From the NCBI RefSeq assembly GCF_963678635.1, contig NC_087062.1, positions 26,190,833 to 26,254,832 on the forward strand: a stretch of 64,000 nt of DNA, in the 5' to 3' direction. The notes beneath the pieces are model-generated. The model was given only the letters and a program-made list of their open reading frames with translations. It was not told the DNA's origin and made no database searches. The translations under genes were made by a program, and so were the position numbers. Positions 11,019-23,010 of this stretch are shown in pieces. Within the stretch, counting starts at the first letter, position 1. Each line of letters opens with the position of its first letter. Origin of the DNA: Symsagittifera roscoffensis. Lineage: Eukaryota > Xenacoelomorpha > Acoela > Convolutidae.

Positions 11019-11219
11019 TATCGCGAAGTTGCTAAAAATTAGCAATAATAAATTTTTCCATTGGTTTTTATTTTTTGGAAGAAACCATTGTTTTAAAAAA
11101 TTGACTAATTTGATTGACAATTACGTGTGTAGTCATAGTCTGAATAATCTTTTGTAGTATCCAAAATGATGACCCGGGGATTACAAAATGAGGTTTTAGT
11201 TAGTGAAGACTAGTAGAGA

Positions 11220-12149
11220 TTATTTAGTTGAATCCTGCTTGGTAGAAGCTGGATTGTCGTCAATTTTTCTGAAGTCTTTCGTTTGTCCAGCCCGTCTGAC
11301 CAGATGTCTGTCCATTTTGGGGGTTTTTTCTTGATTTATATGGTATATATTACAATTCTTTGATATTTTATTATTACCGTTCCTATCGTTTGGATAAAGA
11401 GGTGTTGAGGTTAACCTTCTCGGAGCTAATCTTGGCGTATGTGGCATTTCTATAGTGTCTGTGTTGTGCTCTCGGAATCCTGAGTCTATATTCGTTAAGG
11501 TTTTTTCTTGCTCAGTTTCATGTAGTTCTATATTATTTTCTCGCCTATGGTGTGTTTCGACAGATAAATATTCTGATGAACCCATTGGGTTTTGAAATGA
11601 TTTGTTGGTGAGTGGTGTATTGACAATTTTATTCCTTGAATGAATTAGGTTTTCATAGAATGGTTGGTAGGACTGGTCTTTTAAAACATAGTCATTCACT
11701 AGTTCCGTTGCTTTTTCTTCAATGGGAAAGTATTCAATTAAGTGGTTTTCAATGAGCTGTCTTCTTAATAGTTTGATCTGAATCTAGTTGTATCTCATAG
11801 TTTACATTCGTTACTTTATTCGTTACCGTATTTGGGCCTGATCGTAGTTCTTGTAACTTTCTGATATGCCATCTTCTATGGAATGGTTTTCCACAAGTAC
11901 TTTTTGACCTACTTCTAAGAGTTTTCCTAATTTATATTTGTTTCGATTTTTGTGAACTTTTCTTGTAAGCTGTATTATAGATGTATTTAAATTGGTTCTC
12001 TCGGATAAGTAGTGAAGTATTAATTTTTGGTTTTAAAAATGTTTGTAAAGCTTTATTTGATGATATTTGTAAGAAATGTCTGTGTAATGGGAGACTAGCA
12101 CAGAAGTCAGAATTGCACGTTAATTCTGAGTTTCGAAGTTATCCTAGCT
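11220..12149 (-). pseudogene. Pol C-terminal tail of element 1
   Basis: Downstream of the integrase core on the minus strand, a region near 11,930-11,860 reads KLGKLLEVGQKVLVENHS, which fits the G-x-VLV beginning of the GPY/F-like integrase tail. It is followed by stops and then an open 159-codon polar segment (11,699-11,220) rich in Asn, Thr and Arg with APRRLTSTPLYPN. The element at 37.6-54.4 kb has a longer Pro/Ser-rich ORF in the equivalent place. Likely the disordered pol end; a chromodomain is not evident. Confidence 0.55.
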
Positions 12150-12850
12150 TTAAGGAAATTGGTATTTGAGGTTTTGTCCGGAAACAATTTCGTATGATGT
12201 TAATCCAGTACTGGCGTTGATAGTGGTGTTATGGGCGAAAGCGAATTTCGCAGCTAGATCACTCCAATTTCCTTTTGCTTGATCAAAGAAAATTCTAAAA
12301 TGTGTTCCTAGATGTTTGTTTTGTATTTCCACTTTACCATTTGTCCAGGGTGAATATGCGGTTCTGGGAGTATGTGTTATTCCTAGTTCATAAAACCAAC
12401 TAGTAAAATCTTCGTTCATGAAAGCTGTTCCTTTACCACAAACCAGTTTTGAGGAATACCAAATGTGAGAATGAATTATGCTAATGAATTTTGCTAAAAT
12501 TTTTTTTTGTTTCAAAGGCGGTAGTGTTTGCAACTGGATATACTTGGAGGAATCGAGAAAATGAGTCTTTTTCAACTAAACAGTGTTTCTTTCCGTTTGA
12601 TGTAGGATTAATTGGTCCCTTATGATCTGTGTGTACAGTATGAAACGGGAAAGGTACTGTATCCGTCCATTGTTCCAAAGGTGCTTGGTTAAGATCGTGA
12701 CGTTTGTGTTTAAATTTTTGACAGTCAAAACATCCTGCTATTAACTGAGTTATCCATTTATACATGCCTGGTCAAAAAAAAAATCGTTTAATATTCGAAA
12801 TAGTTTCGTTTTTTCCTACATGACCTGCTAATTGATCTTTATGTGCCAAT
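12150..12850 (-). pseudogene. Integrase of element 1, broken
   Basis: The retroviral-type integrase inserts element DNA into the host genome. The zinc-binding part is seen near 12,840-12,720 as HKDQLAGH followed by CFDCQKF. The core starts at HTDHKGPIN (first acidic residue, about 12,630) and a CLVEKDSFSRFLQVYPV strand. After a frame change near 12,510 the frame 12,575-12,150 carries GKGTAFMNEDF, where the usual second Asp is absent from the xDxGT position, and YSPWTNGKVEIQNKH with the catalytic Glu. Frame changes and the lost Asp mean it is inactive. Confidence 0.8.
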
Positions 12851-13203
12851 TCAAATGTTTTTATAAAAAGTGACATAAGTACACAAATTTCAATTTCCTT
12901 CACTTTGGGATTACTTGATGTTTGTTCGATGCAAAGAATATTTCTCCGTAATAATAAAGTTTCAAATTTGTTTAGATATGAAGATAAAGCTTTTGATTGT
13001 CTATAATGTATATTTTTTGAGTCTTTGTTTTTGTTTCTTACTAACTCTTTTATGATTTTTTTGACTGCATCGGTGTCTTGTTCTTTGCCAATCAGTTCTG
13101 TGTTTAAATCTATATTTTTTCCTATGCTGTTGAAACTAGTGAATATCTGAGTAAAATTATCCTTGTTTGTAAGTGTTTTGTTAGGCAGTTTGGTTGCAAT
13201 TTT

Positions 13204-13485
13204 TTAGTTTTCTTGTTTATTGGTTGATTGTTCACATAATGCATTTACATCGTTTAGCAAAGATTCTTGAATTATTTTATCTTGTTCATCAATCGTTTCA
13301 AAGTATAAGAGGTCGGACTGGTCTTCAATATCGTAATTTGAAATATAATCCCCAAATTGGGTTGGGTTAGTGTTTAATTCGAAGGACAAATCGGAATAAT
13401 AATGATCTGATTCTTCGTCAATTGCATTATTATTTGGTATTTTGTTTTGAATCACTCTAACTTGGTTGATAGCTGAACCTTGCAT
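13204..13485 (-). pseudogene. Acidic linker between RNase H and integrase, element 1
   Basis: Ninety-three open codons, rich in Asp, Glu, Asn and Gln, lie between the RNase H end (about 13,597) and the integrase zinc finger. No domain is recognised. Position and composition suggest a pol spacer; a stop-rich gap at 12,850-13,200 follows it. Confidence 0.45.
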
Positions 13486-13596
13486 AAAACGAGAACTTAT
13501 ATCAGTTAGTGAGCAAAGTTGTTCTTTGTTTGTTTCCTTCGGTATTTTGATTAATTTTTCGTTGTTAATTTTGAATCTATTTAAACCGTTCTTATT

Positions 13597-14123
13597 TTAT
13601 TTAATGACAGGAAAAATTGTGTCGCTGGGTGCCTTTTCGGTATCAGGTACTATGAAGTATTTTTCTTTGTAGCTAATTTTGTCGTAGAATAAAATGTCTT
13701 TGGGAATTTTCTTATGTTTTAATTGTTGTTTGTCTAAATCTCTAGTTGTTACGTTTCTGCTTAAAATATCTGGGAATGCTATTTTTTTTCCTTCTGTCCA
13801 AATAATTTTCAAATTTAGGAATAATGATATAGCCAATTGGTATCTAAGATATCTATGGGAGAGTTTATTTTTTCTTCCCCAAAGGTAAATTAAAGCTTCG
13901 TGATCAGTATAGAGATATATTGGATGTGATGATCTAATAAAGAGTGTTCGTATGTTTGTAGAGCTGATACGACACCGCAAAGTTCTCTAGCTGCTGTTGA
14001 CATTTTTTGTTCTTCTTTATTATATACTCTTGAGTTAAAGGATATAAAACGTTTCCCTTCTGGGAATTCTTGTACCAATATTGAACCGATTCCTATTGAT
14101 GATGAGTCTACATGTACATGCAA
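13597..14123 (-). pseudogene. RNase H of element 1, broken
   Basis: RNase H removes the RNA strand during reverse transcription. The frame 14,123-13,890 reads HVHVDSSSIGIGSILVQ, holding the first active-site Asp, then FNSRVYNKEEQKMSTAAREL with the Glu. After one frame change the frame 13,980-13,597 has IYLYTDHEAL with the next Asp and IIWTEGKKIAFPDILSRN with the last Asp. All four acidic residues are visible, split between two frames. It is linked directly to the RT upstream, as in Ty3/gypsy. Confidence 0.8.
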
Positions 14124-14149
14124 AGGATATCTTGTGTCTGTTATTGCTA

Positions 14150-15370
14150 GATTTGTATCTGCGCTAATTTTTTTTTTATTTCGTTAATTAGTTTTTCGTG
14201 ATCTGGTGTTCATTCAAAAATTCTTTACATACATACTATAAAATTCGAACAACCTAACACTCTCAACACATCTCTTTTGTTCTCTGGCGATTTCAATGCT
14301 TTGAGATCATCTACTTTTTTCCTAACTGGTTGTATGCCATTTTTACTTATTACATGTCCTAAAAACTGTACTCTTCTCAAAAAAATTTTTTGAGTTTTTT
14401 TCTGGTTGAGCTTTTAGTCCTGATTTTATTAATAAGTCATGGTATGTAGAAATGATGTCGAACATTTCCTCTACAGTTTGTGCTTGCATTATTGTATCGT
14501 CTATAACGATTACTGCTTGATTTTTTTTTTCATTAAGGGTGCAAAATGTATTGTCATTATTCTACTGAAGAAATTTGGTTGACCACATAATCCGTAAAAA
14601 CCTCGTTTAAAAGTGTATTGCTTTGATCCAATTACAAAGTTTGTCAATTGTTGTGTTTCCTCAGTTAAAGATACTTGGATGTATGCTGAGCATAAATCAC
14701 TCGTGGTGAAGAAATTTCCTTTTAGCTTAGTTCTAACGGCCATGAATAACGACTTAAGTCAGTTATTGAGTTCAGGTATCTCGCATCGATAACGAGCTCG
14801 ACTATGTTCCCTTTTAGAAGTATTATAATTGGGTTTATAAATTCTGATCCCATTTCGGTATTACTTCCTATTATTCCTGATTTACATAGTTAGTCTAGTA
14901 AGTCATTAAGTGTATCTTGCTAAAGTAATGAAACTCTTGATGGTCTTTGTTTAGTCAAAACAGAGTTTGGTAAAAACTTTACATGGAAATTTTTCTTTAT
15001 TAGTCCTACGTCATGTTTATGCTGTAAAAATACGTCTATATTCTGTAATAGCATATTCATTAGGTCTTGTAAATGATTTTGGTCTATATCAGAGTGAGTA
15101 AAGTCAAATTTTTTTTAGAAACTCTTGTTTTGTCTTGTCAAATTTGTTCTGGATTTCATGAATTTGTATATTTGTCAAACGTGTTGTGGAAATTAGATCA
15201 GTTTTGGTTTCGGGTCCTTTAATTCCATGCTGAAATCTGTTTCTAGTTCGTATTTATTAGTATAATCTAGTTCTTTTTGTTTCAAAATTTCTTTGTTTTT
15301 TTCCTTTTTGAATTTTCATGATTTTCACCAATTGAAGCTTTTTTGAAGAACAGTTGATCTTTTGATTGTT
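14150..15370 (-). pseudogene. Reverse transcriptase of element 1, broken
   Basis: RT copies the element RNA into DNA. The best-preserved part, 14,743-14,510, reads FFTTSDLCSAYIQVSL with the first catalytic Asp, then GFYGLCGQPNFFSRIM, corresponding to the F-G-L-x-x-x-P-x-F motif. The catalytic pair is at 14,496-14,501 in a VIDD context (usually Y/F-x-DD). The thumb-like part continues as FLRRVQFLGHVISKNGIQP near 14,390-14,330. The upstream fingers (15,370-14,760) are stop-ridden. Several frame changes fall in poly-A/T runs. Confidence 0.8.
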
Positions 15371-15373
15371 CGC

Positions 15374-16200
15374 TTACATGAAAAATATGATCAAGATGTT
15401 CGTTTTTGTTGAACAAAACTTCCATAAAAGCAATATTGTCTGCGACGCTGTAGATTGTTTATGAATCAGTTTCAATGTCTTCGAAAGTTTGTCCAATTGA
15501 ACTTTGGATATAATGACCTTCGATTCTTTAGGAATGTTTAACATTATAGGTAACGTTTTCTCGTCATGATTACAATATAAGTTATAAGTATATATTCCTT
15601 TTTGTTGCAGGTCTTTATCAAGTTTGAACGATGTTCCCTTTTTAAAAACTTTGTCAGCTGGGGACAAGGAAGTGACACGAGTTGATTTTGGTGCTAAAGT
15701 TATAGTTTGGTCCAAAAGAACAGTTTGATAACTACTTATAAAAAAATAGCTTTTGCTTTTTATATTGCTGGTAGCGACTGATACTCCTGGATACATTTTA
15801 AGTTCTAGTTTTAGTGTTGAAAAGTCGATCGATTTAGTTGAATTAGAGAGAAAATCCATACCTTCTATATTAAGTTTACATCCGTCCTTGGCCGCAACCC
15901 ATGCTCGAACTTTTACAAAACAATCACCTTACTGTCAAAACTAGCGTTAAGTTTTGTATATCCTAAGATTTTGAGTTTTTGCCCATTAACAGCAGATGTT
16001 TTGGATTGTGCTTGAATAAGTGTCAACTTTGTATTTTTGCGTATTCTAAATAGGTATCATAAATTAACAGTGAACAAGTTGCTCCAGTATCTACTAAAAA
16101 ATGGGTTTCAAGGCCGTTTTTTTTAATTTTGTCTCCGACGGGATGTTCAAATAGATTAATATACATTTGTGACTTTTTATCTTGCGGAGACTGTTCTAGT
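15374..16200 (-). pseudogene. Aspartic protease and downstream pol segment, element 1
   Basis: The retropepsin that matures gag and pol is marked by FLVDTGATCSLL, with the DTGA codons at 16,080-16,091 on the minus strand. After stops near 15,950-15,860, an open segment of 161 codons (15,859-15,374) reads MDFLSNSTKSIDFSTL and continues, which fits the second half of the protease and the linker to RT. A FLAP or the ILG strand is not certain. Broken by stops. Confidence 0.65.
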
Positions 16201-16286
16201 TTAAAGTAAATTCTTCGCCTTCGTCATCGCTGTAATAGCCATGGATTTTATTCTCACTAAATTGTACTTTAGGGTTTCTGTCTCGG

Positions 16287-16862
16287 CTATTTTTTTTTGG
16301 AGGATAGTTTTGAATCACCTAGAGATCTTGCTTGGTTATTGTAGGATGGAAATTTATTTTTGTGAGGTCTAATTTGGTATCGCGTTCGATAATTGTCTTG
16401 TGAAAACGATCTTCTATTTCGATCGGGTATAGAATTGCTTCTGTTCCTATTTTGATTATTTGAGGTTGTGTTGTACGTATTATAACGATTTGGGTTATTT
16501 TGATCGTTAAATCTGTTATTGAAATTTCTATCTCTTGATCCAAAGCTTTGAGATGGAGATCTATCGAAAATATTTGTTCTATTATTGAACTGTCTAGGAT
16601 ATGGAGAATATGGTCTGGTATTGTTATTCCGCTGATTATAGCTTTTGTATCGATTGTTATAACTATTTTCTTCTCGAAGCCTAGATCTCCTATTATAATT
16701 GTGTGAAAATTTTTTCACGATACTGAGGTGGTTTTCTGTTTTGATCTTTGTGGTCTCTGTATTTAAAACAAACACTGATAGTATGACATGACCTACGACA
16801 ACCTTTACAAAATCGGGTATGGTTTTGTTTGTTTCTGGGTTCATTTGGATTATAGGCTGCAT
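16287..16862 (-). pseudogene. Gag nucleocapsid region of element 1
   Basis: Nucleocapsid packages element RNA. A perfect CCHC knuckle, C-x2-C-x4-H-x4-C (CKGCRRSCHTISVC), is coded at 16,809-16,768 in a frame offset from the adjoining long ORF. About 150 residues rich in Asn, Arg, Ser and Tyr follow (RNFNNRFNDQNNPNRYN and similar), typical of an RNA-binding disordered tail. A frameshift just after the knuckle separates the two. Confidence 0.7.
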
Positions 16863-16919
16863 TTATTTTATGATCTTTCGTTAGTCATGTTAACTCCTTA
16901 AGCTGATCCTTTATTCCTT

Positions 16920-17529
16920 CTATCTCCTTGAGGCTGTTCCAGTAAACTCACTACTCACTGCAAAACGTAAGTCTTTTGTTGCAATGTAATCTTTTAATTG
17001 TTGCCAAGTTGCGGGTGGATTCTCAGTTAGGAATAGATGAGCCTTTTGTTTCAAGCCTGGCGGGCTTAAGCCGCGTACAAAGAATTCCATCTTCTGTGCT
17101 GTTCTTTGATCATCATTAAAAGTTGGATTACGCCGCCCAAGGTCTACTGCGGTGCTTAATCTATGTATGTAGCTTTTTACTAAATTCATCAGGTTGTCTT
17201 TTTATGTTTTCTGCTTCTATTCGTCTCCTATACTTATCCTTATCATCAGTGAATCTATCTATGAATTGATCTCTTATCTCGTTCGAAGGTAAATGTGCTG
17301 CTAATCCCTGATACCATTGAGCGGCTGGACCTCCGAATATTGAACCAAATAAGGCTCTTTGTCTGTTATCATATGTGTCCTGATTGTCACCTGCGTCTGC
17401 TGGTCTAGTGCCTAGGGAAAATGTTATCTTTTTCTCTACTATATCAAGAAAATCTCTTGAATCATCATTTGGATCTAAGCCGGTAAAGTTTTGGAGAGCT
17501 AAATCTGGGTATGCTACTACGTTTGCCAT
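16920..17529 (-). pseudogene. Gag capsid-like region of element 1
   Basis: Gag forms the particle. The ATG at 17,529 begins MANVVAYPDLALQNFTGLDP, the FTGxDP start of the retrotransposon-gag domain, then DDSRDFLDIVEKKI, RQRALFGSIFGGPAAQWYQGL and FIDRF, the usual W/RR-ALxxxLxGxAAxWY pattern. The frame ends at 17,161 and continues in the neighbouring frame 17,189-16,920 (MNLVKSYIHRLSTAVDLGRR, MEFFVRGLSPP). The change lies in an AAAAAG run and is either a decayed or programmed slip; nothing proves the latter. The capsid-like part of element 2 at 41.3-41.6 kb is its counterpart. Confidence 0.75.
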
Positions 17530-20494
17530 TTTTTGTTTAACTCACTTAAATTTTTGTTAACAATATATAAAAGTTTGGATGTTTTGTGTACTGATCAATT
17601 GTCAGGACTGAAATAATTGAATTTAAGTTACTGTGAGATTTGCTGGGTTCAATGAATACAAATTTTTATTAGATAGATCAAAATTGCTATGGGGCCGCGT
17701 AAGCTTTTTTAAGATAGAAGTTATCTCTGGGTTATTGCTGCGGGAGAGAATAGTTAATTCGTGAATATTTTTGTGAGGGTGTTTGGACAAAATTGTGATT
17801 TGATCTTTTTGGATATTGGTGATATACCAAATAATTTTTGTGGATTTTTTTTTCAGTTTTAGTTTTAAAATAAATGCTGTTGTTTTTATTTGATAAAAAC
17901 TAGTCATAGCAATCTGCATCCTTTTTGAGACATAAATATTTATCTAGTTGATGATAAACAATATAAGGAATAATTAAAATTTTCTAATGAACTTTTTATG
18001 ATTTAAATTGTTGAGGAGAAATTTGTGTTTCTAATAAGAAAAAATGGTTAAAATTCAAATAGTTTTGTGCTTGGGTTCATGATGATATCAAAAAGCAATC
18101 GTGAGTGAAGCAATTGATCGTTCTTGCGGTATATAAATTATATTATTTGGTATTTTTATTTGCTGAAAAATTGTGTCAGTTTCTGGAGTAAATCGTCAAA
18201 AAAAGACGTATAATTTGTGTTTATCGTCGTTAGGGTGTTTTGCTAGCATACTAATATGATCTTTTTCAGTGTTAATCATAAACTATATGATTTTAGAGAC
18301 TTTATTTCCTAAATTTCGTTTTAAATTTTTTTGTACTGACGTCAATTTTAAAATTCGTTGACATTAATTTTTACGATGTTTGTTTTCTTTTTCTTAAACT
18401 AAGTTGAACTATTTGATTAGTATTTTTTAGAGTAATGAAAATCTCCTAGGATTTGTTGATTATTAACAAAGGTTTTTAATAATGAAATAAGATTTTTTTT
18501 TTGAAAGCTAACCTTTTTGAAAGCTTCTCAAGTTTTTGTTCGCTGAAACTTTAGCTGAAACCTGAAATTTTGTTCAAATGAAATTTTATTGATGCCTTTG
18601 TTATGATTAACAAAACAATCATATGCCTTTTTAGGTTATTACTCGCTCAGAACTTTAATTTTATGTTAAGATTTTTTTTACTGAAGTTTTAATCTGAAAC
18701 TATGGTAATTGAAGTTAAGTTTCTTTTATGTTAAGGTTGTCTAAAAGCTCTACTATACTTTGTTTACACTTGAACATGCAAAAACGTTCGAGAGAAAGGA
18801 TCTTTTGATTTTTTAAACCTAGTTTTTGAAATCTCAAACCTACAACGCTTAAAATCTCTCAAACTCGATGCATGAAAATAAAAAGTTGATTTATGATAGC
18901 TGGTCTAGTGTAAATTAGAATTATGAACAGGTTTGCAACTTCAAAATTACAAATTTAGTTGCGGAAAACTAAGTTTTTGAGGCCGAAACTATGATTTCTA
19001 GAACTGAAACTATGGTTTGACCACTTGGTTTTAGAGTTTTGAGATTGAAAATTTAGATGGTATCTCTAATATATTTCTTTTCCAGCAATAAAATTGCCAA
19101 AAAGATAAGAATTTTAGCCTAAAATGACAATTTTAGTTTTCTAAAACTATAAGTGGGCTCAAACTAACACCTTCTAGAAGTTTTTTGAGTTTAAAAATTG
19201 GTTAGTGCATTAAGGATTCCTATTATTTTTCAATAATTCACAAAAGTTTGATTTGGGAAGCAAGATTTTTGGGTGTGAAACCAAAAACACCAATTCTGAA
19301 ACGTACGTTTCAGTCTTAGGAACCAAATTTTAAAACTAGTTTGGTGGGTTTTAACACCATTAATTTTCTCTAGAAAGTCAAAATTTGGCGTTTGGAGCCC
19401 AATTTTGAGACCAAAAACTCAGTTTTTGTGTTCTGAAACCTGAAACTAACAAAAATTTACCATTTAAGACCAGGTTTTTGACTTATGGTATCCAAATTTG
19501 TTTTTGAATAATTCAACTTTTGCTGTTTTACCCGAATCCCTTTACAGAATCTTAAAATTTTGACTGGAAACTATACTTATTTTAACTGAAACGTTTGACG
19601 CTATAACTGGAACCTAGACTGAAACCTAAAATTTTGAAACCTAGTTTATCAATATAAAGTGGATGTGTCAGTGTTTTAGATTTAGTTTTTGTTGTGAAAG
19701 CTAATGTTAACACCCAAATAGGTTCCTTCCTTCTTCGTTTTCGTTATTTCCTTCTTTACTTTCAGTATTTAGTAGCTTTAATGATGGATGATTTAGGTTT
19801 AAGTTACGTTAAGGTGGGTAAAAATAAAATGAGTTTAAGAAAAATTTGAGGTTAAGCCTCGATAAACGATGAAGGATTAGAATAAATAGCAACAACCGTG
19901 AATGGCTGGACTTATTGTGATGAAAAATTCAATTTATCATACAATTTAGGGTACTCTTAGATTGCACATATGACCAGTTAACCCCCTCGAAAAAAAGGAA
20001 CGAAGATATTTAATAAGTTTTTGAGCACTTTAGTTCAAATCAGAATTTCGTTAATTTTAGTGATGATAACTTTAAACTGAAGTTTCGTCATATATTTAGT
20101 GGGTTACTGGACAAAACGGGTATATCTTACTTACGGACTTCCTTTCAGAGAACGATCCTTTCAGAAATTTTACATATTTTTATAATAATAGATAATAGTT
20201 AAGTTCATGAGCTAATGTCAGTTAGAAAGCCGTATAATAGACTTCGAGGTGGAGGAATACCGTGGGCGACTGTTAGCGCAGGGGGATACTTATCGCAGGA
20301 ACCCTACTAGGAATGTCTGTCAAGTAGAAGACAATGAAATTGTGTTTCTATCGAAAGACACCCATTGTCTCGTGGCTTTTTGAGGTTGAAAAATAATCTG
20401 ACAAAACTCACAGATCCTAATAATAAATTTAGTTTGAATTTTAAAAACTGTTTCGAGTTCGTTGTAAAAGGAATTTCCTAAGGAGTAATTCTCT
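17530..20494 (-). other. Long A/T-biased leader of element 1, with a small upstream ORF
   Basis: About 3 kb between the primer-binding site and gag. It is T-rich on the plus strand, with recurring GAAAC and TTTTGAA phrases at 18.5-19.65 kb that look like degenerate short repeats. A 98-codon ORF (17,919-17,623, minus strand) lies immediately before gag, and element 2 has a comparable open stretch ahead of its gag, so both may be N-terminal gag sequence. No other gene is visible. Confidence 0.5.
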
Positions 20495-20509
20495 GCTGCG
20501 GTCGCACCA
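20495..20509 (-). promoter_or_regulatory. Primer-binding site of element 1
   Basis: Minus strand reads TGGTGCGACCGCAGC. It starts with TGG, as expected for pairing with a tRNA 3' CCA end, and its first ten bases equal those of the site at 37,825 in element 2. The tRNA would end in GGTCGCACCA; which tRNA is not determined here. Confidence 0.65.
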
Positions 20510-21600
20510 GTTTTACCAAGCGTTAATTGCTGGTTGAATGCTTAGTAATTTTATCCTAAGTTATACGTCTCACCTTAGATCGTCAAGTTGTCTTGACAAA
20601 AGTTAGAGTAGAAACAAAAGTTAGATAAGGTTCGAACTACTTAGCTGGTTAAATACAAAGCACAGGGTTATTAGATTATATAAACGAATCAAACAGCTTT
20701 ATAAATATACCTATGAGGGGAGGTTGAGTTAATCTTATTTTGTTCATCAATATTTTATTTTCTTACTAAGGTCAATGATTGTTTAGTATTCTTGGGTCAA
20801 CCTTGATTGTGTCCACCTCTGCACTTCTGGTTGGTCGTCTGTATTGTCCTTGCTGTAGTCCTTTTGGTCCTTATGGTCCGGGTATCCTCAGTTATGCGTA
20901 TCTCGATTTATAAGTTAAGCGAATTTTAAACAAGAATTTTTTCTCTATTTTATTTGGAAAAAAAGGCTAGTTTTAAAATATTGTTATGTTAAAGTGGAAA
21001 AGAAAAATTAATGATTTTGAAAAAGAAGTTGTTAAGAGATCTGACTTGCTGCTGACTCAGCAAAATGAAACACTGCAGATTTCAGGCCAGTCTCTTTGCT
21101 CGTAAGCATAAACCGGCGGCTGATTCATTCTTTAATTATTCAGGTTTCACCTGCGCCTTTATTCTCCCTTTCTTATAAGGGAACTTTCAACTATTTTTTA
21201 TTTGATTGTTTTCAAATAAATTTTTTTAAATTTATTAGACTTTTTTGATTACAACCGCAGCCTTCAGTTTTGTCTGATTGAAAATTCATATTACTCTCTC
21301 TGATGCATCATATTGCAGGTGCATCTCAGCTTAACCAAAGCAGGGAGATTTTCAGTGCAGCCGGCAAGACTGCTAAATATTTATCCATCTTGTTTCAAGT
21401 TAAAGTTAATAGTGACGTGTTAATAATTGCCGCCCTTTTAAAATACTGAGCATGAAAAAATGAGAAAAATTGGACAAGTATTTAAAAAGTAGTAGATTTT
21501 TAAACAAGATTTTATAGTCCTAATGTCCTAATTAGAATAAATTAGTCAAAATGTGATTTTGAGAAAAGAGACTTTAATTTAAGTGGCACGCTCCAATTTA
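20510..21600. other. Probable 5' LTR of element 1 plus flank, boundary unresolved
   Basis: The 5' LTR should end at about 20,510 on the minus strand. No matching 3' LTR was found, so its length cannot be fixed. The stretch has no ORF of note. Two denser patches, 20,790-20,900 and 21,060-21,130, stand out by higher G+C. Confidence 0.4.
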
Positions 21601-21631
21601 GAAATGGGTCGTTAAAAAAACAATCAAGACA

Positions 21632-22620
21632 ATGGTCTTTTGTCCGAGTAGTATTTCAAATACTAGAGTATCAATCCCAAACTTTGATGATCCAGTAGAT
21701 TCCGATTCTAGTGAACTGAGATCGAAGTTGACAGGATTTGAGATCAAAGTTGGGTTGACAGGAATTGAGAGCAAGCGTTTGGTATTTCAACTGGTAGTTG
21801 ATCCATGTAGTATTGAGATTGATTTTTCTGGTGACCACCTAGTAAATAAAAGATATAAATTTAAACGCTATACTACACATGTAAAATATTTGTAAACGGA
21901 ATCCGCAAACAAAATGCGGATTCCGCTTAAAATTTTCGGATTCCATTTACAATTTGTGGACTCCGCTTACAGTTGCGCAATCCGCAACAGGTCATTTAAC
22001 TATACAAATGTCTTGTTGTTTGTTTGTGGAGAAAATCGAGAAAATCCTGCATCAGCCTTGAAATAGCCCATATCAAAACAAAACTGCTCGTATATGCAAA
22101 ACCTTGATCATCTCAACTGCCCTGAAAAATGAGATATGGATTTTGATTTTTTGGAAAAAAATTTTTTTGATAGAAGCCTAGCAATCATTATATTCGTCCC
22201 CAACTAAAAATAATAATAAACGTTAAGAGTCGTATAGGGATATAATATAAATACTTCGACTAACTAACTTGTCTCACTTCAAATTGGAACAAGTGTGGAA
22301 TATGTCACCACACATAAAAAAGTGCTTTAAAATTTTCAAAGTGCGCATAATTTAGTCCAAGGCATTGCCAAACACTATAAAAAAATTACGGATGATTTTT
22401 TTTCAAATTTGTTTATCGTGGATTTTGCTTTTTTATCTTGGGTATGAAAAACTTTTTGTTGAGTAATTTGTTTTGAACGACGAAACTGTTCTGATTGAAA
22501 AAGTCATCAAAAGCATTTAAATTGCGTCTTTTAATTTTTGAACGGAGTTTTTTTTATGTCATGTGAATTTTGTTGACGCTTTCTTGAGCTAGACACGTTA
22601 TAGAAACTATGATTTAGAAA
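21632..22620. other. AT-rich DNA with a GGAATCCGCA hairpin cluster
   Basis: An 87-codon ORF at 21,632-21,895 carries no motif and has two imperfect repeats of GACAGGAnTTGAGAnCAA, so I do not call it a gene. At about 21,897-21,932 there is a 10-bp stem GGAATCCGCA/TGCGGATTCC with a 7-base loop. More GGATTCC and GGACTCCGC variants follow to about 21,995. The rest shows nothing. Confidence 0.4.
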
Positions 22621-22639
22621 CTCGATTAAGAGACATTTT

Positions 22640-23010
22640 TCAACTGTGTTCGAACTATGTTTCGATTGACCCGAACAAACTAGCTATGTTGCGACCGACT
22701 CGAGTAGAGATAAAAACGTGTTTGACAGTGTTCAATCCAAGCGAGATTTGTTTCGACCGACTCGACTGAAGTTAAAATGTGTTCGACTGTTTTCGAGCCA
22801 AACTCATTATGTTACGACCAACTCGATTGAATGTAACTTGTCTTTAATTTTTTTGATTCCAACGTGCTATGTTTCGATTGATTCGACCCGAACTGGCTAT
22901 GCTTTGAGCAAATACACAAAATAAAAAAAAATGTTTTCGACTGTGTTCGACCAAAGAGTGCTACGTTTCGAAGGATTCGACCAACTAAATATTTGATTCT
23001 TTTTACAGAT
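22640..23010 (+). repeat. Tandem array of TTCGACCnACTCGA-type units
   Basis: Diverged units of about 75-80 bp contain GTGTTCGACTGT, a GCTATGTTTCGA phrase and a GATTCGACC phrase. At least four are seen between 22,640 and 23,010. The same phrases recur at 27,490-27,640. A 68-codon ORF through the array is a by-product. Confidence 0.55.

Larger units (their letters stand above)
9150..20509 (-). mobile_element. Decayed Ty3/gypsy-type LTR retroelement with envelope-like gene (element 1)
   Basis: Reading down the minus strand from a primer-binding site at 20,509: a ~3 kb leader, gag, CCHC knuckle, aspartic protease (DTGA), reverse transcriptase, RNase H, integrase, a pol tail and an envelope-like gene. 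RT and RNase H before integrase marks Ty3/gypsy rather than Ty1/copia. Each domain is cut by stops or frame changes, so the copy is defective. The coding strand is A-rich and G-poor, and skew reverses outside the element. The 5' LTR must lie just above 20,509, but I could not align it with a 3' LTR near 9.1 kb, where the tandem array begins; the 3' end may be lost. TSDs not found. Confidence 0.85.

Noticed and set aside
17161-17189. Programmed ribosomal frameshift in gag of element 1
   Set aside because: The frame change lies in an A-run inside the capsid-like domain, not at a gag-pol border, and other breaks are similar; decay is more likely.
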